Below, piece after piece: positions 52,801-63,895 of a stretch of DNA of 64,000 bases (its first letter is position 1; each line of letters opens with the position of its first letter). Origin of the DNA: Dasyornis broadbenti (Eukaryota; Chordata; Aves; Passeriformes; Dasyornithidae). The position numbers and the translations under genes are program-made. The notes below the pieces were generated by a model that was not told the origin of the DNA, did not search any database, and saw only the letters and a program-made list of their open reading frames with translations. Where the stretch lies: positions 251,700 through 315,699 of the forward strand of contig VZRN01000635.1 in NCBI GenBank assembly GCA_013397935.1. The letters run 5' to 3'.

Positions 52801-55800
52801 GGTAATTATTAACCACATCTACCCTGGGTAAAAAGGATTTTCTGGCTTATGACCCCTCTCCAAGGAGAAGATCTTGATATAAACCCCCTAAATAACAAAT
52901 CCTCTGTTCCACCACTCTTTTTGTCCTGAAAGATATGCTGAGATTCATATTCTTGTATCAAACAGCCTCAAAACCAAACAATTTAATACAATTTTTAACT
53001 GCTGCACACAGCAAAGAAGGTGATTTTATAGAGTATGCATCAATATCCTGCTTTCCATCCATGTTCTTTTTTAAAATCAGTCTTTGAATGAAATTTGATT
53101 ATTTGTTAAAATATTTTTAAGCCTTAGTTTCTTACCTTTAACTGACAGCCAACTCTTTCATAAGCTTTGATGAGTCTGTTTTTGTGGTACATCATTATTC
53201 CATAATGATCTTTGTTTCTGCAGTTAAATCCAAAAGTAATTCTGACTGTTTTAGCCTTTTAGCAGACATTAAGGAAAAACAGGGTTAATCTCATGGAACA
53301 CACACAAAAAAAAATGTTACTCTGAGGGGGTCTTAGAACTTTCTTTGCTTATATTGAGATAATTCCTTCAGTATGTCTTAAAAAAACCCAAAACCCCAAG
53401 AATTCATCAAGATAACTGCAACACAGCCAGCAGAATCCAGCCATAAGAAGTCACACAATTCAGATCAGCAATGGAAGCATTAAAGGATACATTGAGAAAT
53501 TTGGGTCTGTAAATATCCCGCTCAATGAAGGCCAAACTTTTGGAAACCAGCTGTGTTTTCACTTTCTGGCCTCTCAGGATGATCTGCATGGTTGGCTTCA
53601 GGTACAAAATACTGCAGTAAGCCTAGAAAACAGACATTATATTAAAATTCAAACATAAACACCCTCCAGCTCCCAAAAATAAACCCAATTTTAAAAACCC
53701 AATACATACTCGTAGTGAGTAATCACTTTCTGGGACAATCTGGTCCAGTCTCTCCTGTTTTTTGTAGCCTTTTTTGCCTGTTTCATCCAAGTCTTCTGGA
53801 ATTCTGATGTCGTACTTATCCTTGTCAAAGTCAAATTCTGGTCTGTCGTTTTTATCTCTAAGAATTAAGATGGAAAAATGTGTTTGTTATGGGGGAAAAG
53901 GCAAATACAAGGGAAGGTATTGTGGAAAAAAAAAACGGAAAAAAAGGGGAATTCCTCAGAGATTTGCTAAAATTCACATTTGAGTGCAGCTTCCCAGTTT
54001 TTTAACTGCACGGAGCCTGTTCTAGTTATTCCACACATAAAAAAAAAAAACCCCAAACCCTTCCACGTTTGCACACACTGAAACAAAATGTGAACTTAGA
54101 GATAAAAGACTGGATTTATCTTACTTTCTAAGATTCCAAATGATGATCCTGGTGCCTTTTTTCCCTATGATGGCATCCAGCTCTGCCAGTAATTTCTCCT
54201 CAGTAGGGAACAAGGAATGTGTCAGGATGGCCTTCAGGCTGTTCTTGGATTCTGCAGGATCGCTGATCTGCCGTGGACATTGTGTTAAGGAGAAGGACTT
54301 GGAATGAAGATTTCAGAAAATGAGGAGATTTCTGGACTCACTTCCCACCTTCTCATTTCACATCTCAGAGTTCCCACAAACTTAAAAGCTCTAACGAATT
54401 ACAGCACCTCTCAGAATTTCCTGCCCTATGACTCCTCTCCGAGGTGAGAATCTCGATAGAAACACCCACAAGGATTCCCTTGAGTGATGTTATCCCCCAC
54501 ATTTGGGATGTGCCCACAACCCTTCCCTGGGAATGCTGCAAGGATATGTTGGTTGGTGAACGTCACGATAGGAACCATGACGTGCTCTGCCTTTGTGACT
54601 TCCAGGAAAGTCTGGGATAAGAGCCCCACACTCATGGTCTCTCCGTTCTTGGTGAAGACAATGGCGTCTTTTCCCAGGCGCATGGATCCCGATTTGAAGC
54701 CGTTTCCATACAATCCCACGGGAACGCGGCCGTTCATCACCGACTTCTCGCTGAAGCCGAAGCTGAAACATGGAAAACATGAGGAGGGGGTGAAAATCCC
54801 TGGGAAACGTGAGAGTTCTAGAGGTGCATGTGCAGGACTTGTCATATTAATTGACACTATGAGTTTATCTCTTGTTTCAGAGGTCAGGAACTCCTGCACA
54901 ATTAAATCCTAAAAGTCACCTGGACAGCGCTGCTAAAACCACACAGCAAAACCTCAGGAAAATCTGCTTCCAGCTTTTAAGTATGGAATAGAAATCTCGT
55001 GTCTGGAATTATGGGATTCTAACTGTTACCCTGTAGTTCCACAATAAATACTACGAAGAGCCCCTAACCCTGTTTTTATCCCTCTCCACTTCCTAAAAAA
55101 TGTTTGATCTACAAGTTTTCCACATTACACTTAAAACAGGGAACTGCATATGGAATTTAGGAAGCTATTAATTATGGTATCTGACAGAAAAAGAACAGTT
55201 TGAACTCAGTCTTGCTCAAATTTAAATCTGCAGGCAAAGCAATTTTTATGCTAAAAGAGAAATTTGACAGAAAGCTCCTTGCTAACTGTAGAAATAAGAG
55301 AAAAATCAGTTCCAACCCTACAGAATATTTAAAGATAAGCAGATAAGTCACAATATCATTCATTAAATTTTCTACAACACCTTCTATTATTAATACTCCA
55401 AGGGGTTAGAGCTGAATCTCCCTTTATCTCTTGTTCAATAACTTAAACTAAAGCAACTAATAATAATAATAATGATAATGATTATGATAATAGTAGTAAT
55501 AAAACAATTTGAATTCTCTTTTTCTCCACTGATGAGCACTACAGAAAGTTTTCACAGCATAAAGCAAAGGCTGAGAGAAAGAATAAAAGGAAATGATGAG
55601 ATCAAAGTTCCCTGACAAAGTTACAGGAAGTTTCAGTAGCACCTGTCTGCTCTTGTCTCACTTGGACATTCACTTACCTTCAGAAATGCTGAGTTTATGA
55701 ACAAAATGAGTGAATTACAGATGAGAAACAGGAGTAAGCTGAGCAATAACAGAACCAGAGCTGGAATTTGTACAAGACAGAGGTAAAAAGGCTGCCCACC

Positions 55801-58800
55801 TGAGCATTTTGTGCAGCTTCTCTGCATTCATCCCGTTCCCATTATCCGTGAATGTCAGGCAGATGTTGTCACTGATGACGGTTTTGTCGATCCAGATCTG
55901 TTTGGCACTCACGTCTGGATCGTAGGCATTATCTGAGGGCAAGGAAAGCAAACAGGCTGGGAGAATAAACAGCAAAAATTCAACTGTTTAAGTGCAAACA
56001 TTTTAAAAACGTTAGGATGGAACAGCTGCATGCAACCCAGGAGAACTTCACCCAAACCAACACAGAATTCCCTAGATTACTGATGATTATTGAAAAAATG
56101 TGGCTGGAGGTGAGCAGCTCAAACATGAGAACAGAAAATGAAACCAAGAAAAGGTTCCAGTTTCATTTCCTGCCTCCAGAGCAGCTGGTGCAATGTTTAC
56201 TTTCTCCCAGCTCCTACAGAGGGGAACTGCAAAAATGCTTCGGACTCAGCTTTCCGTTTACAGGATGTGAGGGAGTCAAACACGAGCGAAACAGAAACCA
56301 GGGCTCCACAAACCCCTCCTGGCAGCAAAGCCAGGTCCAGCCTCAGCTGTCCCCACACCACAAGAAGAGATCTTCCCCTCATCCCCTGCACTCCTGGGAT
56401 TTGTGAGGGGGAAGGAAGGGCGGGATAGGATGGCACCTCTGCCTCACTGCCTGTTCAACTCACAGACTCAATGGACAGCTCAAGCCAATAAATGGAATCA
56501 CAGCTCGGCAGGTTCCTTCCTATAAACTTTAAGTCCAAATTGCATCAGTGAAATATTTCACAAAATGTATTTCAGCACCAACAAAAGAGGAGATACAGGT
56601 ACAACTGAAATTTGGAGGTATTTGGAGAGTTAAAAAAGCTGAAATAATTTAGCATATTTTACTCCCAAAAAGCCAGTCCTCTCCACAGCCACACGGCTCT
56701 GGTTTCCTTTTTGTGACAGCTCTGGCCTTATCTGCTGAAAAATTCCTGTTTTCTTTTGTTAGGTTAATTTTCTGGATTAGCAGCAGCAAAACGTGGGCAG
56801 GGCAGGGCAGGTTTGGGAAGGGAAGGTTTGGGAAAGGAAGGTTTGGGAAGGGAAGGTTTGGGAAGGGAAAGAATGTGTGACCAGAGGAGCTGCTCCCTTT
56901 GGCAGCCCCAAAGTGCTCAATCAGCTTGGCTGCTGTCCCAAACCACACCTTTATTTTGAGGAACCAGCCCAAGGAGTCTGCTCATCATTCCCTGGCTGTG
57001 CGAAAGAGGAACACTGGAGACATTCAGTTAACTGCCACTCAAAACCAAAGGCAAGCTGATCGAGCGGAGTTAATAAACAGACACGCAAGCCCCAGCTGAC
57101 AGCAGGGCAGGGACCAGGACAAAGAGCAAAACACTGAGGATGTTCAGGCAGGTGTTGCCCCACCTGATGGAAAAAGGGTTTGTAACATGAAAACAAAATT
57201 ACTCCGAGCTATTGAGTACCTACCTATGAGTTCTGCAATGGCACTGAAGGGCCAGGTGTGACTGGTAGAGTTGGTGTGCAGGAACTTTGGGCACAGCTGG
57301 AATAAACCACAAACAAGGGCATTACTTTGGGCTCTCCGAGCCAGGAAAGAGTCTGTTAAATACAGGAACATGAGATGAAGCTGTTTTGGACAACACTATC
57401 AAAAGGCTGTAATTGAATTTATTTCTGGGTATTGGCAGGGAACATTAATACAGCTCTTGAAGAGGAAATTCAGCACAGTCTCAGCATATTCTAGGAATGG
57501 GTTATATTGTCATCCTAGCAGTCCTTTTATCTTAATAAAAATATAAGCAATTCTTGCTATATAATGAAGCCAGAGGTTACAGAAAACATCAACTCCTTGG
57601 TCCAAACCCAGTAACAGAAGCTACCAGATGTTAAAAACTCACATCTTAAACCAGGAGGATTAAAACTTAATGTAGAGAGTGTGCAGCACCCCATACCCTC
57701 CGCGGGCCACTGTCTGTGCTCACAGGGACCAAAATCACCTCTCAGACCCTCCCAAGTGGTGGGATCTCACCCATTTTATGTAACCAAAGGCACAGCCACT
57801 GCCAGAGTCAGGTGAGAACACGCACATAAAGCACTTGTTGATGGGATGTAACTCAGAGATACCAGTGACAAAAGCACTGCCAAGCATTCCCAGCCTAGCT
57901 TCACATATATTCACCTAAAGACCTGGAAAACCAGAACTAAATATCCACAGAAGTGAAGGACCTGTCCGTGCAACATTTGGAGAAATTTTAACTGCTGCCA
58001 CTGACAGCCGTGTTTGCTGAGGAAATCTGCGGTTACACTTTTCCAAGGCCTTTAACACAAACCCCCTGCACGGGTTTGCTGAAGCCCCACTGCCAAGAGC
58101 TGTGGCGACGGCACAAAAAGCAACACCTATGAACACGTAACGCTGAAAATATCCCTTGTACCACTGAGTTGCACAAAAACCAGAACATAATTCACATTAT
58201 TACACATTAAAAATCAGAAAGATGTTTTAAAATGCTGTGTACATATCCATACTGCATCATTTTTACAGTTACTCGTTGACAAGCACTTTTATAAAGGTGT
58301 AAAATAGAAATAAAAGTAAAGTGTAAATAGAAGCAAGCAATCACCTCGAGGCTGCAAGCTGAGAAGGAACGATGCTAAAAGCAAATCCTAGAGCCACAAA
58401 GCAGCTACCAGAGCAGGAGGAAGGCAGAGGGAGCAGCAGCACCCGTGGTTCAGCACAACAGAAGGCGCCAAGAAGCGTCACCTTGATTGCCAGGTCACAG
58501 CAGCACATGACACACTCCCAACTGCAACTTAATCCCTGCATTTCTCCTCCACGGAGCACAGGTGGGAACAGACACCACGTTCCTCGCTGCCATCCGTGCT
58601 TCAGAGCTCCAGGTTTACAAAATCTGGTCCACTGAGTCAGGCTAAGCCAGGGTGCCCCCAACAGATACTTCCAAGTAATTTTGAATCCCAAAGAAAACTC
58701 CTCTGGGCTATTAATGGAAACCTCACATGTTCCATGGCACGTGGGCAAAAGGATCTTTGGATTTCTTCCTCTGCCTCACAGGAACTCAGTGGATCCTTAG

Positions 58801-61800
58801 ATCCCTGGGTGATTCTCTTCACTTCGCAGATCTGGCAGCATCTGCTCCTTTGTTTTTCTAAGCTTCATGATCAAAATCCACCAGAAACAACTGATGGGGC
58901 TTTTTCCCACCTGAAATCCCTCCTTAGCAAAACAAAACCACATTTAAAAAACCCAACCCATCCCATGGATGCACATCCAGGGATTTGGTATCTGCTCAGC
59001 TCCCTGCTGAAACACGGAACAACTCCAGACATACACGGGGCGCACTGGGAGTGCTGGATTCCCTGCTGGATTCACTCCTGGCACTGCAATCTCAGCAATA
59101 CAGACGTGGCAAGAAGTCCTGACTGTGGTTTTGACAGAGGCATCAACCACACGTGGGAATCTCACGGAATCCCTGAGGCTGGAAAAGCCCTCCCAGCCCA
59201 TGGAGGCCAAGCCGTGCCCGATGCCCACCTTGTCCCCAGCCCAGAGCACTGAGTGCCACGGCCAGGCCTTCCTTGGACACCTGCAGGGATGGGGACTCCA
59301 AAGCTCCCTGGGCAGCCCCTGCCAAGGCCTGGCCACCCTTTCCATGGAGAAATTCCTTCTGAAAAGGAAGAAGCAACTCCCCTGACCATCAGACAATGCT
59401 AAGGAAGGACAGAAAGAACCTCAGTGTCACCAACACCAAGAAGAGTCCTTTTTTTTCCTGTGAACCAAATCATTCTGTGCGCATAGAAATAAAACCTTGC
59501 CTGTGTAACACAACACCTCCACACCCCTCACTGCACTGCTGGAAACCACTGGGAATTTTGAAAAGAACATCACTGGAATTGTGCTGCTATTCTCTGGATC
59601 ACTGCAGGGGAGAGAGTTTGAGAAAGGCTGGTTCACAGAACTGGGAATTGTACCAGGTATATGAAGGGCTGGAGGATGGGAATTGGAACAAATGAGGTCT
59701 TGGCTCTAACATCTCCCACCCCTCAGCAAAAGGCGAGCAAGCATCCCACAGGAAATTCTCGGGAAAGTTATCCCAGAGCAGACAGCACCACCTGAACACA
59801 GAATTCCAGAATGGCTTGGGTTGGAAGGGACCTCAAGGCTCACCCTGCTCCAACCCCTGCCACAGGCAGCGACACTTTCCACCAGAGCAGGCTGCTCCCT
59901 GCCCCATCCAGCCTGGCCCTCACCGTGCCAGGCACTGAACCAAGGGCACAGCACCAGACTGAAGAACAGAACACTGGTTTAAGGCCATCAAGTTTCGTAG
60001 TTTCCTCCAGAGCAATCCAGCTGACAGCAACCACTCCCTAATTCCTGATGAACTCATCGGGAAATATTTAAGTCCATTTGTCCCCTTACACTTCATTCAT
60101 CAATGCACCACTTTAATTAGCTCTTAATTAATTGAGGTTCAGTAAGAGCTGGTTCCCTGGTGAACACTCACTTTGCCAATCCAGCTGTTTTGCTCACTCA
60201 GGCAAATATATTTTGTTTAGTAATTTCATGTTTTCTCCTGAGGCCAAGAGCAGCCAAATTCCTTTTGGAGATACAACTCAGCCTCCCCCTTCTTCCAACT
60301 GGGCATATTTGAAACCAAGCTATCTTGAGAAGAGCATCTCCTACAGTTATAACCAGTAAACACTGAAAAATAAAGCAGCTTATCTCTCAAAAATGATGGA
60401 ATTTGGGAATTTTAGTCTTCCAGGCAAACCTGAACTTTCCCATCCCTTGCAGATCCTAAAGTGTGCACAAATCCAAAACAACTGCAGAGTTTGCCTCATT
60501 TTACCAACTTACTGTTTCTACATGATAATTTTTTGTTGTGTTACCTGGCATCACTACAATAATTCATGCATTTGAGTGGAAAAATGCACGTTGGTTTATC
60601 CCCCACTTATTGAACAACTTCTTGGGAACAACACTGCCATTTTCATGGAATTGTTTAGGTTGGAAAAAAGCCTCCCAAGCCCATGGAGGCCAAGCTGTGC
60701 CCGATGCCCACCTTGTCCCCAGCCCAGAGCACTGAGTGCCACGGCCAGGCCTTCCTTGGACACCTGCAGGGATGGGCACTCCAAAGCTCCCTGGGCAGCC
60801 CCTGCCAAGGCCTGGCCACCCTTTCCAGGAAGAAACTGCTCTTAAAACTTCCTGTAACTTTCCCTCCTCTCCCTCCCAGCTGCACAATCCCAGCTCCACG
60901 ACTGTGCAATGAACCACATCAAGGGACCGATCCAAATTAAAAACCATTCTTAAAATATTAACCTGAATCACTTCCCTGAGCTGCTTCATTGTTCAACTGG
61001 ACAAAAATATTGCCAGAGCAACAGCAGGAGATAAATTCCAGCGTGGGAATGAGTTACCAGGCCCTCCCAAAGCCTGTGCTGTTTGGAAGTGCCTCTGAAA
61101 CCATGGGAAATACTTCATTCCCAAAAAACTGAAGTGCCTGTGAGCATCTGCTCTCCCCACCATTCACTGGATTACAAAGCCTTTTACAAACCTGGTCAAA
61201 ACTGCATCAGCTGCTTCACCTGAGCCAAAGAAAAACCCTACACAACCCACAGCTTTCACTGGAAAGCCACTGAATGCAAATTCTCAGTTGTGCCTAGGAC
61301 AGCCTACAGCAGAGAGCGGCCTAAAAATAACTCAGAAAGTTACCAAGTGCATCTTGTTTCATTTGTACCTCTGCAAGTTCAGCTTGGCAAAGTGATTCCA
61401 ACCTGAGAATGATTTTAAACTCTGAAGTGCCAGATGCAAAGGCAGATTATTGATACTTTTTCCTCTCAAGAACACCCGTAATATGTCGAAAACTAATAAC
61501 AAATCCAAATCTTTATTTAAAGAATTAGGACAATCCTGCTGCAAGCAAATATCACACAGACTGAGGATTTCAAACATTTGCAAGAATTAAAGACCTGAAA
61601 TCAAAATCAAAATGCCATTTTTGAACTTCAAGCAGATGACCTTTAGAGCTCATCTCTAGAATCATGGCCACTTTTATTAGGGTAATATAAATTGATATTG
61701 AGGTAACAGAAATTGATATTAGGTGGTATCATTTCAGCCAGAGGTTGGACTCTCGGAGATCTTTTCCATCCTAAGTGATTCTGTAATTCCAGCAGTGCTG

Positions 61801-62566
61801 AGCATATTCTAACACACCTTTTTCACTCAAATATTTGATAAGTTACTTATTGTAGTGCTTCCGCTTCTTTCCACTATTTTATAAGCAAAATGATGAGCCA
61901 GGTCTAACTATAGGTGAGATTTAGAGGCATTGACTTGAAAAAACCCTGTTTCATCTGAAAAAGCAGCTTTAACTTCATTTATATCAGCACAAATAAAGAA
62001 ACAACCAATTGCCACAAAAGCTCAGCAACAATACTGCGACTGAAAAGCACAACACAGCAGCACTTAACTGCGTGAACACTCATTCCCCTTCGATGTAATT
62101 AGGGTTAAAATATAATTAGGCCGCTTGCAATAAAAGTAGTTAAGATCTGAAGTTACAAGTTGGCAATTAGAGGTCACGGCGCTCACCAGAGGCTGGGAAA
62201 TCCCGCCCCCAATACCCAGTCCAGCCCCAGCCCTCACCTTCCCCTCGGCACAGCCCGGCCTGACGGATAGGAGTCAATTTTCCAGGATCTGAGCCGGGAT
62301 AAGGGCGGGAAAGCCCCCGATCCCACGTCCCCCCGGAGGGACGAGGCGCCGCTCCCCGCCCTCGGTGAGGGAGTGACCCTGGAAGTGTCCAAGGCCAGGC
62401 TGGACGGGACTCTGAGCACCCTGGGATAGGGAAGGTGTCCATGCACATGGCAGCGGCTTGGAATGAGACGGTCTCTAAGGCCCTTTCCCCCCGGCCGGCC
62501 GCGGTCCCGCCGCCCCCTCACACTCACCGCGCTCAGACGAATCCCGCCCTGTGTTTTCGCCGCCAT
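43883..62566 (-). CDS. MORC3: MORC family CW-type zinc finger protein 3, 17 coding exons, 927 aa
   Basis: Nuclear GHKL ATPase and H3K4me reader of PML bodies. Exons: 62566-62528, 57296-57224, 55932-55800, 54762-54548, 54272-54125, 53857-53710, 53622-53491, 53255-53136, 52730-52633, 50454-50350, 50240-50118, 50005-49931, 49378-49336, 48441-48257, 47729-46901, 46767-46604, 44036-43883. They join to 2784 nt with one terminal stop (human 939 aa). The ATPase core has ELIDNAYDPD (Asn39), TDNGNGM (Asp67) and VGLYGNGFKSG (97-107). The CW zinc finger is at about 409-450, with Cys414, 417, 436, 447 and Trp411, 420, 434. A SUMO-interacting motif VIIL (581-584) sits in an acidic patch, coiled coils lie at about 682-732 and 752-860, and the end is QMHEISST. 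Introns 4 and 7 are U12-type. Residues about 467-560 diverge most from human, so the 43-nt exon 13 is the least certain. Confidence 0.96.
44725..45000 (-). mobile_element. CR1-like fragment, reverse orientation, MORC3 intron 16
   Basis: ggctggaaaggggcctctgg, then the gagcccagagctggatccaa and ggaggagtcacttccccagc segments resemble reversed CR1 sequence. Diverged. Confidence 0.55.
45190..45695 (-). mobile_element. CR1 LINE, reverse orientation, MORC3 intron 16
   Basis: Reverse CR1 from gaatcccagaagagaccact through the ggacacgctccagcccctca segment to about 45695. Sequence beyond it (to 46200) has a minus-strand open frame with a faint LINE reverse-transcriptase flavour (IPDAWHKAVVMPVF), which I cannot confirm. 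Confidence 0.85.
46901..47729 (-). CDS. MORC3: MORC3 exon 15, the large SUMO-interaction and coiled-coil exon
   Basis: An 829-nt exon encoding residues 546-822. It opens with SLKRR, which matches the human segment, then an acidic run and EDVIILEE (SUMO-interacting motif), a Ser/Thr/Glu-rich linker, and heptad-rich segments including ENELKNQLQLLNREKEMY. Its reading frame is open throughout and is in phase with both neighbours. Confidence 0.95.
50118..50240 (-). CDS. MORC3: MORC3 exon 11, CW-type zinc finger
   Basis: Reads KQPDQTWVQCDACLKWRKLP and continues through EKWYCSLNPDPQFR, the CW fold that binds unmodified or K4-methylated H3. The first three zinc-binding cysteines (414, 417, 436) and the cage tryptophans are here; the fourth, Cys447, is in exon 12 (50005-49931). 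Donor GTAATG and acceptor CAG are ordinary U2-type sites. Confidence 0.95.
51955..52040 (+). mobile_element. CR1 3' tail fragment in MORC3 intron 9
   Basis: ggttggactggatgatcctg, then gaggtgttttccagccttaa and a tail ending gatcctgtgattctcc. Confidence 0.8.
53256..53490 (-). other. MORC3: MORC3 intron 7, U12-type GT-AG intron (235 bp)
   Basis: On the minus strand the intron starts GTATCCTTT (53490-53482), an exact U12 donor, and has TTCCTTAAT at 53276-53268, matching the U12 branch consensus, with the adenosine about 13 nt before the AG. It is phase 0 and separates Asn296 from Ala297. The polypyrimidine tract expected of a U2 acceptor is absent next to the AG. Confidence 0.88.
54273..54547 (-). 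other. MORC3: MORC3 intron 4, U12-type AT-AC intron (275 bp)
   Basis: On the minus strand the intron starts ATATCCTT (54547-54540), the U12 5' splice-site consensus, and ends ...CCAC (54276-54273). TCCTTAAC at 54291-54284 matches the U12 branch-site consensus, with the branch adenosine about 12 nt from the 3' end. Splicing AT to AC joins C to GG, giving Arg154 and the reading TNQ-R-QISDPAESK, which aligns with the human ortholog. No GT donor near the exon end gives this frame. Confidence 0.9.
55457..55505. repeat. AT-rich trinucleotide repeat in MORC3 intron 3
   Basis: Imperfect TAA/TGA/TAG units, about 16 copies. Confidence 0.85.
56811..56870. repeat. 15-bp minisatellite, four copies, MORC3 intron 2
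   Basis: Unit GTTTGGGAAGGGAAG repeated four times with two substitutions. It reads as (FPNLP)n in one minus-strand frame, but that frame is not a gene. Confidence 0.92.
59160..59362 (-). mobile_element. CR1 3' fragment, reverse orientation, MORC3 intron 1
   Basis: Reverse tail (tcacggaatccctgaggctg) through gcccaccttgtccccagccc to ccaccctttccatggagaaa. Confidence 0.88.
59800..59950 (-). mobile_element. CR1 3' fragment, reverse orientation, MORC3 intron 1
   Basis: gaattccagaatggcttggg, then gttggaagggacctcaaggc and gctccctgccccatccagcc. Confidence 0.85.
60640..60905 (-). mobile_element. CR1 3' fragment, reverse orientation, MORC3 intron 1
   Basis: Reverse tail (catggaattgtttaggttgg), then the block shared with 59160-59362, ending in a diverged 5' part. 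Confidence 0.86.
61735..61795 (+). mobile_element. CR1 tail fragment, MORC3 intron 1
   Basis: gaggttggactctcggagat, then cttttccatcctaagtgatt and a tail ending ctgtaattcc. Confidence 0.7.
62365..62485 (+). mobile_element. CR1 3' fragment next to the MORC3 exon 1 donor
   Basis: tggaagtgtccaaggccagg, then gcaccctgggatagggaagg and a short tail. It ends about 42 bp from the exon 1 donor (intron begins at 62527 on the minus strand). Confidence 0.8.
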
Positions 62567-62725
62567 CTTTAGGCCGCGGCCCCGCGCGCGCTTCCGCCTC
62601 CCCAGGGCCCTGCCGCGCTTCCGGCACCGGGCGCGCGCACGCGGGGGCGGGGCTTGAGGAGAGACCACGCCCCCTCCTGCGAGGGGCGGGAGCGCGCTGG
62701 GGGCGGTGTGAGGACATGGCGGCGG
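62490..62725 (-). promoter_or_regulatory. CpG-rich MORC3 promoter with YY1, ETS and GC-box motifs
   Basis: Very CpG-dense. On the minus strand AAGATGGCGGC (62569-62559) is a consensus YY1 site that overlaps the MORC3 start codon (62566-62564). CTTCCGG at 62618-62624 is an ETS-type site, GCGCACGCGG at 62635-62644 is NRF1-like, and GGGGCGGGGC near 62644-62653 is a GC box. No TATA box. The island is bounded on both sides by CR1 fragments (to 62485 and from 62735). Confidence 0.65.
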
Positions 62726-62734
62726 AACGGAGGC

Positions 62735-63130
62735 ACGGAATTGGTTGAGGTGGAAAAGAGCTCCAAAATCAACCAGTCGAGCTGTGCCCGATGCCCATCG
62801 TGTCCCCAGCCCTGAAACATCTCCAGGGATGGGGACTCCAAAGCTCCCTGGACAGCTTTTTCCAAGACCAGGCCATCCTTTCCAAGGAGAAATTCCTGCT
62901 GCTGTCCAAGCTGAGCCTCCCCTGGCCCGGCCTGAGGCCGTTCCCTCTCCTCCTGTCCCTGTTCCCTGGCAGCACAGCCCGACCCCCCCGGCTGCCCCCT
63001 CCTGTCAGGAGCTGTGCAGAGCCACAAGGTTCCCCCTGAGCCTCCTCTGCTCCAGCCTCAGCCCTTTCCCAGCTCCCTCAGCCGCTCCTGGGGCTCCAGC
63101 CCCTTCCCAGCTCCATTCCCTTTCCTTGAC
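62735..63130 (-). mobile_element. CR1 LINE, reverse orientation, just upstream of the MORC3 promoter
   Basis: Reverse tail (ggaattggttgaggtggaaa) through the gaggccgttccctctcctcc segment to agctccattccctttccttg. Forms an inverted pair with the next element. Confidence 0.9.
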
Positions 63131-63244
63131 ACCCGAAAGCAGCAGAAATGCAGCAGCAGAAGCCGCACTGGGGAGCCAGACAGGAACACATCGAGTGTCT
63201 GCCTGTAGAGCAGGAGCGCTGCGGGAAAGCCCCAGTGGGAAAGG

Positions 63245-63895
63245 CCCTGGGGGTGCTGGGGACAGTGGCTGGACACGAGCCCAGGGGTGCCCAGGGGGAC
63301 AAGAGGCCAATGGCCCCTGGGCTGGATCAGGAATTCCCTGTGTGTCCAGCAGGAGCAGGGCAGGGATTGTCCCTCGGTGCTGGGCACTGAGAGGCCCCTC
63401 CAGGTTCGGCTCCAGTTCTGGCTCCTACAGGAGAGACCTGGAGGGGCTGGAGCGTGTCCAGGGAAGGGAACGGAGCTGGGAAGGGGCTGGAGCCCCAGGA
63501 GCGGCTGAGGGAGCTGGGAAAGGGCTGAGGCTGGAGCAGAGGAGGCTCAGGGGGAACCTTGTGGCTCTGCACAGCTCCTGACAGGAGGGGGCAGCCGGGG
63601 GGGTCGGGCTGTGCTGCCAGGGAACAGGGACAGGAGGAGAGGGAACGGCCTCAGGCTGGGCCAGGGGAGGTCTAGATTGGACATTAGGAAAAATTTCTTC
63701 GTGGAAAGTGTTGTAAAGGATTGGAACAGGATGTCCAGGGCAGTGGTGGTGTCATCATCCCTGGAAGTGTTCAGAAAATGTGTGGATGTGGCACTTGAGG
63801 ACAGGGTTTAATGGTGAACATGGTGGTAACGCTGGGGAATGGTTGGACGTGCTGAGCTTAAAGACTTTTCCACCCTTAAGGATCCTGTGGTTCTC
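63245..63895 (+). mobile_element. CR1 LINE, sense, about 650 bp, the longest copy here
   Basis: Starts upstream of the common 3' block (gccaatggcccctgggctgg) and runs through ggggctggagcgtgtccagg, the gacattaggaaaaatttctt segment, and a tail ending ggatcctgtggttctcttg. Still strongly 5'-truncated. Confidence 0.88.

Noticed and set aside
53136..53255. Third U12 intron candidate among MORC3 or CHAF1B introns
   Set aside because: Other donors starting GTAT (after 53710, 52633, 46604 and 35637) lack the CCTT continuation, and I noted no U12 branch motif for them.
54426..54547. Read-through extension of MORC3 exon 4 to a stop at 54426
   Set aside because: The extra residues have no similarity to MORC3, and the AT-AC splice restores the conserved sequence exactly.
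62745..63581. 278-codon plus-strand frame
   Set aside because: Lies entirely in the inverted CR1 pair and runs antisense then sense through it; not a CR1 ORF2 product.
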